Origin: Candidatus Iainarchaeum sp.
GTDB taxonomy: Archaea > Iainarchaeota > Iainarchaeia > Iainarchaeales > DTGL01
DNA length: 7,721 nucleotides
Reading direction: 5' to 3'
Assembly: GCA_021161055.1 (NCBI GenBank)
Contig: JAGHBI010000037.1
Span: 1 to 7,721, forward strand
In this document: in pieces, positions 1-5,776 of the stretch
How the letters are laid out: every line of letters begins with the position of its first letter
How positions within the stretch are numbered: the first letter of the stretch is position 1
Translations under genes and position numbers: made by a program
Notes under the pieces: generated by a model
What the model was told of the DNA's origin: nothing
The model's database searches: none
The model's input: only the letters and a program-made list of their open reading frames with translations

Positions 1-1
1 A

Positions 2-883
2 TATAAGGTTGTTGAGCCGGAGCCTGTGCCTTTATCTGGAAGCGAAGTGAAATTTGAGCATGCTGTTCAGATTGCAGATTGGGTTTTGCAATGGAATGGT
101 AAAGGGCTAAGCGCACAGAACACGCAAGGGAATTCACAAACAACGAAAACTAATGAGAATCAAACAAAAGGAACAATGCAGAAAGCATCGGAGCTTACGC
201 TGGCAAAGATTTTGGGGCTTGCAGCTGTTGATGCGATAAACCCCTGCGCTTTGGCTGTTTTAACTTTAATGCTTATTGCGATTTTAACCTATAATCCGAA
301 AAATAAGAGAAATGTGTTGCTAGCGGGCCTCGCTTTTACCGCCTCCGTTTTCATCATTTACCTCTTTTACGGGTTAGTTATAATAAGGTTCTTCCAATTG
401 GTACAGTTGCTCACTTCTATTAGATTACTGTTGTACAAGATTTTAGGAATTGCGGCAATTCTTTTGGGTCTGCTCAATATAAAAGATTTTATCAGATATA
501 AACCAGGCAGCTTCCTGACGGAAATGCCGCTTTCATGGCGACCTAAAGTAAAGAAACTTATTTCAGGTATCACTTCGCCAGCAGGCGCTTTTATTCTAGG
601 TGCGTTCGTTACAATTTTCCTACTGCCTTGCACTATAGGTCCTTATATTATTGCAGGTGGCATCTTATCGGTGCTTGAATTGTTTGATACGATACCTTGG
701 TTGATGCTATACAATACAATATTTGTTCTTCCAATGGTTGCGATAACTTTGATAGTATATGCTGGCATCGCAAAGATTGAAGATGTTTCAGACTGGAAAA
801 CTAAGAATATACGCTATATACATGCTGTGGCAGGAACTATAATGTTTTTGCTTGGTTTGGGAATGGTTTTAGGGCTTGTATAG
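2..883 (+). CDS. CcdA/DsbD-type thiol:disulfide transmembrane protein, 5'-truncated
   Basis: This is a polytopic membrane protein of the CcdA (cytochrome c biogenesis, DsbD transmembrane) family, which passes reducing equivalents from cytoplasmic thioredoxin across the membrane. The frame is open to the left edge, so the gene starts outside the window; a GTG at 26 is only the first possible start inside it. Counting from that GTG, residues 1-28 look like the end of a soluble domain I cannot identify. Residues 29-50 form a Q/N/T-rich linker, followed by about six hydrophobic segments (57-88, 96-128, 134-154, 184-214, 224-248, 264-285). The two family cysteines are present: Cys74 in INPCA (TM1) and Cys202 in LPCTIGPY (TM4). 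An ATG at 176, preceded by AAAAGGA, could be an alternative start giving a bare CcdA, but the preceding linker favours one longer fused protein. The gene converges on the operon and its last 15 bp overlap that operon's final gene. Confidence 0.85.
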   Translation, partial: YKVVEPEPVPLSGSEVKFEHAVQIADWVLQWNGKGLSAQNTQGNSQTTKTNENQTKGTMQKASELTLAKILGLAAVDAINPCALAVLTLMLIAILTYNPKNKRNVLLAGLAFTASVFIIYLFYGLVIIRFFQLVQLLTSIRLLLYKILGIAAILLGLLNIKDFIRYKPGSFLTEMPLSWRPKVKKLISGITSPAGAFILGAFVTIFLLPCTIGPYIIAGGILSVLELFDTIPWLMLYNTIFVLPMVAITLIVYAGIAKIEDVSDWKTKNIRYIHAVAGTIMFLLGLGMVLGLV

Positions 884-1756
884 CTGGGTTTTTACCCTTT
901 CTTTTATCTTTACAATTTCCTTTGCCGCTTTACATTCAGTTTCCACAACCGGTGTTAAGTTCACAATCGCATCAACAACCTTTCTATCGTAAGAAATTTG
1001 TCCGAGCAATTTTTCACCTGCAAACCCTTCAATCTCTTTGCTCAGCCGCTTGTTTATATCCCATTTATTTATCACTATTCCGTAAGGTATGTTAAAGTAC
1101 TGCACAATCTGCAAAGCTCTTTTTAAATCTCTAAAGGAAGCAGGGCTTGGCTCAGTTACGGCAATCACAAAATCACTTCCTCGCAAAGAGGCAATTACAG
1201 GGCAGCTTATTCCTGCCGCGGAATCGCATATCAGAAGCTCAGCACGTTCTTTTTCAGCAAGCGTTAACGCCCTTTCTTTTAGCATATCAACTATTTTTCC
1301 TGAGCCGGATTCACCCATCTTCAGCTGCCCGGAAACAACTGCAAAACCATACTTGCTTCTTGCAGAACCCATTCTTCCATTTTTCACCCTCTCAATTTCA
1401 ATCGCATGTTTGGGGCATACTAAAGAGCAAGCGCCGCAGCCTTCGCAAAGAAAGCGATTGAATTCAGGTTTATTTTTCTCTTCATTCCAATGTATTGCGG
1501 AGAAGACGCAGCTATTGAGGCACTTTTTACAGCCATTGCATTTTTCTTCAATGAGCTTCGCTTTTTCGCTTGTTTCAATTTCCTCCCAAACAAATGAACT
1601 TTCTTTGATTCCTAAAGCCAGTGCTAAGTTACTTGCATCAACATCGCAGTCGCACGCAACTAAGCGCAGCTCTTTTGCAAATAGAACCGCCAAAGAGCTT
1701 GCAAGCATCGTTTTGCCCACGCCGCCTTTTCCAGAGAGTATTGTTAGCGTTTTCAT
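869..1756 (-). CDS. MinD-superfamily P-loop ATPase with inserted ferredoxin domain (second of a pair)
   Basis: A cytoplasmic ATPase of the MinD/Mrp/ParA superfamily carrying a 2x[4Fe-4S] ferredoxin domain in its middle (COG1149 type), 295 residues, full length for the family. A deviant Walker A motif GKGGVGKT lies at 9-16 with signature Lys10 and P-loop Lys15; Walker A' is CDCDVD at 35-40; switch II is CDSAAG at 177-182. The ferredoxin insert spans about 65-125 with two clusters: Cys73/76/79/83 and Cys104/107/110/114, the second followed by Pro. The ATG at 1756 overlaps the upstream paralogue's TGA (ATGA) and has GGAGG seven bases before it, inside that paralogue. Pairs of these proteins occur beside NifX-family genes, including in ORP clusters of Desulfovibrio. 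I infer that the pair couples ATP hydrolysis and electron transfer to loading or release of a metal cluster on the NifX proteins. It is the operon's last gene. Confidence 0.93.
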   Translation of the reverse strand: MKTLTILSGKGGVGKTMLASSLAVLFAKELRLVACDCDVDASNLALALGIKESSFVWEEIETSEKAKLIEEKCNGCKKCLNSCVFSAIHWNEEKNKPEFNRFLCEGCGACSLVCPKHAIEIERVKNGRMGSARSKYGFAVVSGQLKMGESGSGKIVDMLKERALTLAEKERAELLICDSAAGISCPVIASLRGSDFVIAVTEPSPASFRDLKRALQIVQYFNIPYGIVINKWDINKRLSKEIEGFAGEKLLGQISYDRKVVDAIVNLTPVVETECKAAKEIVKIKERVKTQLYKP

Positions 1757-2595
1757 AGCGAAGCCTCCAAAAAGTTTGCAAGCTTTTTTATCGCTTCATC
1801 TTCAATAGGCTTTCCTTTAGCGTAGTTTTCCTCTATGTATTTGCTATAGGGGATTTTTTCAATAATAGGTACATTAAAACGCTTGGCGGATTTTTCTATA
1901 ACCTTAGCATCCGCTATATCACTTCTATTTATTACAATGCCTGATTTAATACGCAATATTGAAAGCAGCTCAAGTATTAGTTCTAAATCGTGCTTGCCCA
2001 AAGGCGTCGGCTCTGTTACCGCTATTGCAAAATCGCAACCAAGCAGCGCAGAGATCACGTTGCAGTGAGTGCCAGCAGCAGTATCAATAATAATATAATC
2101 ATAGCTGTCAGCATTTTTCATTGCAACCTCTTTCAGTGCGTTTACAACAGGCGAGCTTTCCTCAAACCCCGGTAAAAGTTCAGCGCTGAAAAAATCAAGG
2201 GATTCCTTTTTGCCTTTGTAAACCACACCTATTTTTTTGGCAGATTCTTTAATCGCTCCCGCAGGGCATACAATCTGGCATGCTCTGCATCCTATACACT
2301 GCTGCTCCACAAATATGGGCTTTTTTCCAGGAACGTGCACTATTGCGTTTGCTCTGCAAGCTTGAGCGCATTTTCCGCAAGCGATGCACTTATTGTGATC
2401 AAATTCCGGCAAAAATGCCGTAACATCTTTCACATGCTTGCGTTCTATTGAAAGCAGTAAATGGTCATTTGGGCAATCCACATCAGCATCAATAAGCATT
2501 ACCCTTTTCCTCTTGCTGAGCTCATAAGCCAGCGAGCAGGCAACGGTGCTTTTTCCTGTGCCGCCTTTCCCACCAGTTACTGCGATTGTCGCCAT
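1753..2595 (-). CDS. MinD-superfamily P-loop ATPase with inserted ferredoxin domain (first of a pair)
   Basis: A paralogue of the next gene downstream with the same architecture in 280 residues. Walker A GKGGTGKS is at 9-16 (signature Lys10, P-loop Lys15), Walker A' is IDADVD at 35-40, and switch II is IDTAAG at 170-175. The ferredoxin insert at about 63-117 has Cys70/73/76/80 and Cys100/103/106/110-Pro, the spacing of two [4Fe-4S] clusters. Because MinD ATPases act as dimers across the nucleotide, the tandem pair could form a heterodimer (inference). The ATG at 2595 is preceded by GGAGGG nine bases upstream. The start lies inside the DUF123 gene (19-bp overlap) and the stop overlaps the next ATPase by 4 bp, so translation of the three is probably coupled. 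The target of the ATPase is not visible in the sequence, but the NifX proteins encoded upstream are the obvious candidates. Confidence 0.93.
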   Translation of the reverse strand: MATIAVTGGKGGTGKSTVACSLAYELSKRKRVMLIDADVDCPNDHLLLSIERKHVKDVTAFLPEFDHNKCIACGKCAQACRANAIVHVPGKKPIFVEQQCIGCRACQIVCPAGAIKESAKKIGVVYKGKKESLDFFSAELLPGFEESSPVVNALKEVAMKNADSYDYIIIDTAAGTHCNVISALLGCDFAIAVTEPTPLGKHDLELILELLSILRIKSGIVINRSDIADAKVIEKSAKRFNVPIIEKIPYSKYIEENYAKGKPIEDEAIKKLANFLEASL

Positions 2596-2987
2596 TTTCT
2601 AAAACCCTCCTTTTTAAGCAATTTCTCAAGTTCATGCGTATTCACTCTAAACAAATGCGCTTTGCAGCTGCAATCACTGCAACCAAAGCCTTCTATCGCT
2701 TTTCCAATTCTCGCTACTTTCTCTGCAACTTTGCATTCCTCTTTTGCTTTGCTTTCCTTCACAAAAACGCCTGCAATTTTTGCCTGCTTTTTTGCAAGCA
2801 GATAATCTATGTGCCAATGTTTTTTCTTTCTTCCTTTCAAATGCCTCTCAACCCTTTTTTCAAGTGAGTTCAATGCAGAGCCTATGTAAACATAGTGGCC
2901 TTGCTCAAAATGCTTCTTTCCCAAAGCACCGACTCTTACAACAGAGTCCTTTGCGATATTCACAACCAAACAATAGGTTCCTTTCAT
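2577..2987 (-). CDS. DUF123 (Uri-like, GIY-YIG-related) protein
   Basis: Matches the DUF123/COG1833 family, described as GIY-YIG-related 'Uri superfamily' nucleases, at its usual length (136 residues). Family landmarks seen are GTYCLV at 3-8, RVGALG at 18-23, YVYIGSAL at 32-39 with the GIY-YIG-like Tyr-Ile-Gly, an Arg-containing helix RVERHL at 45-50, WHIDYLL at 58-64, Glu83/Glu84, and the C-terminal FGCSDCSCKAHLF at 101-113. I chose the ATG at 2987 because the family begins almost directly at GxYxL and GTGA lies five bases before it. A GTG at 2996 would add three residues and give a 4-bp overlap with the preceding NifX gene's stop; it is a real alternative. A nuclease-like fold is unexpected in a metal-cluster operon, and its role here is unknown. 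The Cys103/106/108 group with His111 resembles a possible metal-binding knuckle, but it belongs to the family's normal C-terminal motif. Confidence 0.88.
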   Translation of the reverse strand: MKGTYCLVVNIAKDSVVRVGALGKKHFEQGHYVYIGSALNSLEKRVERHLKGRKKKHWHIDYLLAKKQAKIAGVFVKESKAKEECKVAEKVARIGKAIEGFGCSDCSCKAHLFRVNTHELEKLLKKEGFRKWRQSQ

Positions 2988-2992
2988 TTCGG

Positions 2993-3328
2993 TCACTGAA
3001 AGTGCTCACATTTCGAAAAATCGCTCTTTAATTTTCCTCCAATAAATTCTCTTATTACTTCTTCTATATTCCCCTCAACACCTGCAATAACCTCTATGCC
3101 GAGGCTTTCAAACAGCTGCACTGCTCGCGGCCCTATTCCACAGCAGATAAGTTTTTGCACACCTTTTTCAGCCAAAAACTTGGGTAAGAAACCCGGTTCA
3201 TGCCCCGGATTGGCGATAATCTCTTTCTTAATAATTTTTCCTTTCTCGATATCGAATATCGCATAGCCTGGGCATCTTCCAAAATGCTGAGCAACTCTAT
3301 TATTCTCACAGGGGATTGCCACTCGCAT
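2993..3328 (-). CDS. NifX/NifB-type (dinitrogenase FeMo-cofactor) domain protein, Cys-rich
   Basis: A 111-residue single-domain protein of the NifX/NifY/NifB-C superfamily (Pfam Nitro_FeMo-Co, COG1433), whose members bind or carry metal-sulfur clusters such as the FeMo-cofactor precursor or the Mo-Cu cluster of ORP. Signature stretches are MRVAIPCENN at 1-10, VAQHFGRCPGYAIFDIEKG at 12-30, the NPGHEPG loop at 40-46, GVQKLICCGIGPRA at 56-69, and GIEVIAGVEGNIEEVI at 77-92. Cysteines at 7, 19, 62, 63 and 107, plus His15, His43 and His109, make it richer in possible metal ligands than many relatives; which of them bind metal is not known. The ATG at 3328 is preferred over a TTG at 3346 because AGGTGAT sits immediately upstream and the family starts with MRVAIP. 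That Shine-Dalgarno contains the TGA stop of the hydrolase gene before it, four bases away. A nitrogenase role is unlikely: no nif structural genes are in sight. Confidence 0.93.
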   Translation of the reverse strand: MRVAIPCENNRVAQHFGRCPGYAIFDIEKGKIIKKEIIANPGHEPGFLPKFLAEKGVQKLICCGIGPRAVQLFESLGIEVIAGVEGNIEEVIREFIGGKLKSDFSKCEHFQ

Positions 3329-3331
3329 ACA

Positions 3332-3338
3332 ATCACCT
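3332..3338 (-). promoter_or_regulatory. Ribosome binding site fixing the start of the second NifX gene
   Basis: AGGTGAT, followed by TGT and ATG at 3328. It decides for the ATG over the longer TTG start at 3346, and its TGA is the stop codon of the metallo-hydrolase gene, repeating the arrangement at 6097-6107. Confidence 0.75.
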
Positions 3339-3995
3339 AAATTCAAGCGTTAAACCAGCCTTACAGGGCTTTACTTTATCCGCAAATGTTTGCATAATTT
3401 TTTCCTTGTACTGTGTGCAGTGACACGGCACAATAACCTCCAAACCACGCAATGCCTCGAGCCTATTAAAGCCATGGAAACCGCCAATAACCGCTCGCAC
3501 TTTGCCAAGCTGCTTTGCTCTTTCGATTATTCTCTCAAGCCCTGGGTGCGCGCACCCTGTAATAATCACAATGCCTTTTTCAGTTTTCAGTAGGAGTGCC
3601 TGTTCATAGAGCCTGTATTTATCCGCGCTTTCAATAGGCCCGGTTGAATAAACATCTCTGCTTATTTCACCGAGTTCTTCGACCTCAACCACTTCCAAAC
3701 CGCCAAGCTCCTGTTTCAGCTGCGAAGAAAAGCTTTCGAGTATGTAAACCTTGAGCCCTTTATTTTGCAAAACCCAATTCAAACCACCAGTATGATCCCA
3801 GTGGTCGTGCGAAATAACAAGCTTATCAATCGCTTTCGCTTCTATACCAAGTTCTTTGGCGTTGTGGGAAATTACCTCTGCACTGGCACCTGTGTCAAAT
3901 AGTATTCTCTCAGCACTCTCAATAAAACAAGCGAAGCCCCATTCCTTTTTCAAACCCTGGTTTGCTTCATTATCCACAATAATTGTTATTTTCAA
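3333..3995 (-). CDS. Metallo-beta-lactamase-fold hydrolase, COG1237 type
   Basis: A 220-residue metal-dependent hydrolase of the COG1237 branch, often annotated after a dihydropterin/beta-ribofuranosylaminobenzene phosphate synthase of methanogens. The zinc-site residues are all visible: Asp34 in LFDTG, the HDHWDH motif at 63-68, TGCAHPG at 147-152 with His150, GGFHGF at 171-176 with His174, and PCHCT at 190-194 with His192. No signal peptide is seen, so it is cytoplasmic. The start is a TTG at 3995, supported by GGAGGTG seven bases upstream and by the absence of a nearby in-frame ATG. Its first bases overlap the preceding NifX stop (TTGA). The substrate is unknown. The pterin-related annotation is plausible for an archaeon, but location between two NifX genes suggests a function tied to the cluster system, perhaps on a thiolated or phosphorylated small molecule (inference). 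Confidence 0.9.
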   Translation of the reverse strand: MKITIIVDNEANQGLKKEWGFACFIESAERILFDTGASAEVISHNAKELGIEAKAIDKLVISHDHWDHTGGLNWVLQNKGLKVYILESFSSQLKQELGGLEVVEVEELGEISRDVYSTGPIESADKYRLYEQALLLKTEKGIVIITGCAHPGLERIIERAKQLGKVRAVIGGFHGFNRLEALRGLEVIVPCHCTQYKEKIMQTFADKVKPCKAGLTLEFR

Positions 3996-4432
3996 TATGG
4001 TGCACCTCCGAAGCCGTAACCAAAGCCCCTCCCTCGCATGCCAAAGCCACGACCACGACCAAAACCGCGACCGAATCCAGGCCTAAACACCTGTGTCATT
4101 TCGGGCAATGTGCCAGCGCAGAGCTTTTTAACAGCATCCTTTATGCTTAAACCAAATGCCTGGTAAATTTTGATGCCAGCCTGTTGCAAAACAGCAAACG
4201 CATTCGGACCGAGATTGCCACTTATCACTGCTTGCACATTCTTGCTAAGCACCAGCTGAGCTGCCTGAATGCCAGCACCTCTAAACATATTCAATGCAGG
4301 ATTTGCAACAAACTCACTGCTCTTTATTTCCCCATTTTCCACCTCTGCAATAATGAAGCCTGCGCATCTACCAAAAACAGGGCTTACTAAGCTATTTAAA
4401 TCAGCCGAGTTTGCACTTATCGCTACCTTCAT
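3992..4432 (-). CDS. NifX-type domain protein with Arg/Gly/Phe-rich C-terminal tail
   Basis: A 146-residue protein. Residues 1-110 form a NifX-family domain: MKVAISANSADLNSLVSPVFGRC (two halves at 1-12 and 13-23), an acidic IIAEVENGEI strand pair at 27-36, FVANPALNMFRGAG at 41-54, and GNLGPNAFAVLQQAGIKIY at 72-90. Residues 116-146 form a low-complexity tail with 13 Gly, 6 Arg and 6 Phe, made of RGFG/GFGRG-like units and ending in GAPY. FGRC with Cys23 is shared with the second NifX protein of the operon. I chose the ATG at 4432 because GGAGGT lies seven bases upstream and because the family begins at MKVAI; longer in-frame starts at 4447 and 4468 lack that support. The first 32 bases overlap the end of the CDF gene. 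The tail coding region also carries the ribosome binding site of the next gene. Such tails may mediate assembly or metal/RNA contacts, but nothing in the sequence proves it. Confidence 0.92.
   Translation of the reverse strand: MKVAISANSADLNSLVSPVFGRCAGFIIAEVENGEIKSSEFVANPALNMFRGAGIQAAQLVLSKNVQAVISGNLGPNAFAVLQQAGIKIYQAFGLSIKDAVKKLCAGTLPEMTQVFRPGFGRGFGRGRGFGMRGRGFGYGFGGAPY
4003..4009 (-). promoter_or_regulatory. Ribosome binding site supporting the TTG start of the hydrolase gene
   Basis: GGAGGTG lies seven bases before the TTG at 3995 and is embedded in codons for the glycine-rich end of the preceding NifX protein. It makes the rare TTG start credible; the next in-frame alternative start, a GTG at codon 7, would cut into the first beta strand. 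Confidence 0.7.
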
Positions 4433-5618
4433 TTTCAATACCTCCATAGTCTTTAAGCAGTTCTTCAAAACTTTTTGCTTTAGTGTTCTTTATTTCGATG
4501 AAATTATCCTGCAATGCGTAGTAAGCTCCGCCCTTGTGCAAGGGCTCCTTTGTAAGTAAAACATCAACATTATGCTCAACAAGGAGTTCGGCAGCAAGGA
4601 TGCCGCGCCTGTGCTCAGCTTTCCAGTGTGGGTTTTCTATAATGCTATACCCAATAAGATTGCGCTTTCTGGTATCAACCTTGAATATTCCAAAATACCT
4701 TGCTAAACCAAATTCCTGTGCTATTGCGCTTTCAACAGAGCTGCTCTCTAATGGAACAGCATAGCAAAGCACGGGTTTTTTCTTATATTCAATTTCAATG
4801 GTAATGCGGTCTATTTTTGGAATCTCTTTCTTTATCTTTTCCTCGCATTCTTTCTGCAGTCTGTTTACCGCTTTCAGGTCCTTTAGGTTTGTTTCAAGCT
4901 TGAGTTCAACAAAAACAAACCTGCCAGAGTTTCTTGCGATTATTTCCTTTACCCTGACGTTTTTCTGCTTTAATGCAAGCTCTTCAATTCTGCGCATTGT
5001 TGCGTAATCAAGTGATGCATCAAGCAGAACCTTTACAGAATCCAGAAGTATTTCAGCACCGGATTTGAACACAAGCAAAGCGACAGCAAAGCCGATTAGC
5101 GGATCGAAATATGGCATCCCTAAAAAGCTTAGTGTTACACCAGCAACAACCGCTAGTGAGCTGGCTGCATCACCCAATGAATGCTTTGCTTCTGCAAGCA
5201 TACTCGGTGAGTTCTCCTCCACGGCAATTTTTTCTTTATATTTCGCCAAAACAAGAACAAATATGAAGCTGAAGAATGCCACAGCGCTAGGCACCATGCT
5301 GGCCATCTGCTCCGCACTCTGCAAAGAAACCAATGCATCGCTCGCAATCTCAAATGCTACATAGAATATCAGAAGTGCAACAAAGAGGCTTATTAGGTTT
5401 TCGAGCTTGTAGAGCCCATAGGGAAATCTCTTCGATTTTACTGTTGAAAACTTTATTCCAAAGAACACAGCCAGCGAACCAATAATATCTGTAAATGAGT
5501 GCATAGCATCCGCAATTAATGCGATTGAACCAAAGAGCATGCCAGCAGCTAACTTAATTGCTGAGAGAAATACATTTCCCAGTGTCGAGATTATTGCTGT
5601 TCTTTCAAGCTTATTCAT
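4401..5618 (-). CDS. Cation diffusion facilitator metal transporter fused to a NifX-like domain
   Basis: A 405-residue inner-membrane metal/proton antiporter of the CDF family (COG0053). Six hydrophobic segments lie at about 8-33, 43-57, 74-98, 110-126, 150-167 and 172-193. The transport site is visible as HSFTD (His40, Asp44) in TM2 and HSLGD (His146, Asp150) in TM5, the HxxxD/HxxxD set common in zinc-type carriers. The CDF cytoplasmic domain follows at about 200-280 (ends in RITIEIEY). Residues 282-392 resemble a NifX domain: LCYAVPL, FGLARYFGIFKVD at 303-315, the ENPHWKAEHRRGILAAELL stretch at 328-346, VDVLLTKEPLHKGG, and a closing SFEELLKDYG. It lacks the FGRC cysteine of the two free NifX proteins. 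The ATG at 5618 has GGTGA seven bases upstream and overlaps the zinc-ribbon gene by 4 bp; an open extension to 5705 is just that gene's other frame. The NifX part may sense or receive the transported metal (inference). Confidence 0.93.
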   Translation of the reverse strand: MNKLERTAIISTLGNVFLSAIKLAAGMLFGSIALIADAMHSFTDIIGSLAVFFGIKFSTVKSKRFPYGLYKLENLISLFVALLIFYVAFEIASDALVSLQSAEQMASMVPSAVAFFSFIFVLVLAKYKEKIAVEENSPSMLAEAKHSLGDAASSLAVVAGVTLSFLGMPYFDPLIGFAVALLVFKSGAEILLDSVKVLLDASLDYATMRRIEELALKQKNVRVKEIIARNSGRFVFVELKLETNLKDLKAVNRLQKECEEKIKKEIPKIDRITIEIEYKKKPVLCYAVPLESSSVESAIAQEFGLARYFGIFKVDTRKRNLIGYSIIENPHWKAEHRRGILAAELLVEHNVDVLLTKEPLHKGGAYYALQDNFIEIKNTKAKSFEELLKDYGGIENEGSDKCKLG

Positions 5619-5776
5619 TGCTCTCTCACCATCGCTGAGCCACATTTTGGGCATCTCACCTGCACACAAGGTATGCCTCTTTGGTGTGGAACCCTGTTGC
5701 CGCATTTAGGGCAGATGCAATAGCCTCCAGGGCCCAATCCAAAGTAACCCATTCTCCCCCTTCTTGCAAGTGGCAT
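5615..5776 (-). CDS. Small Cys-rich zinc-ribbon protein, 53 residues
   Basis: A short gene that is easy to miss. The protein begins MPLARRGRMGYFGLGPGGYC and continues with ICPKCG at 21-26, PHQRGIPC at 30-37, RCPKCG at 41-46 and ends MVREQ. Two CPxCG knuckles (Cys22/25 and Cys42/45) sixteen residues apart make a classic zinc ribbon or rubredoxin-like site, and extra cysteines at 20 and 37 could add to it or bind a second metal. The start is well supported: AAGGTGA precedes the ATG, which overlaps the preceding gene's stop as TAATG, and the stop overlaps the CDF start by 4 bp (ATGA). The Gly/Phe/Tyr-rich N-terminus recalls the N-terminus of the upstream DUF5320-like protein. I believe small proteins of this CPKCG...PHxxGxPC...CPKCG pattern recur in archaea, but no function is known to me. 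Binding of zinc or iron is inferred from the cysteine spacing. Confidence 0.82.
   Translation of the reverse strand: MPLARRGRMGYFGLGPGGYCICPKCGNRVPHQRGIPCVQVRCPKCGSAMVREQ

Noticed and set aside
1089..1808. Long plus-strand open frame (239 codons) opposite the second MinD-ferredoxin ATPase
   Set aside because: It is antisense to a gene with intact Walker A and eight cluster cysteines; its translation shows no family motif and is rich in Ser/Phe/Leu as expected for a shadow frame.
3329..3346. TTG start giving a six-residue extension of the second NifX protein
   Set aside because: The ATG at 3328 has an adjacent AGGTGAT and begins at the family's MRVAIP; the TTG lacks a comparable site.
5619..5705. 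29-residue N-terminal extension of the CDF protein
   Set aside because: The extension is the zinc-ribbon gene read in another frame; the ATG at 5618 has a good ribosome binding site and begins just before the first CDF helix.
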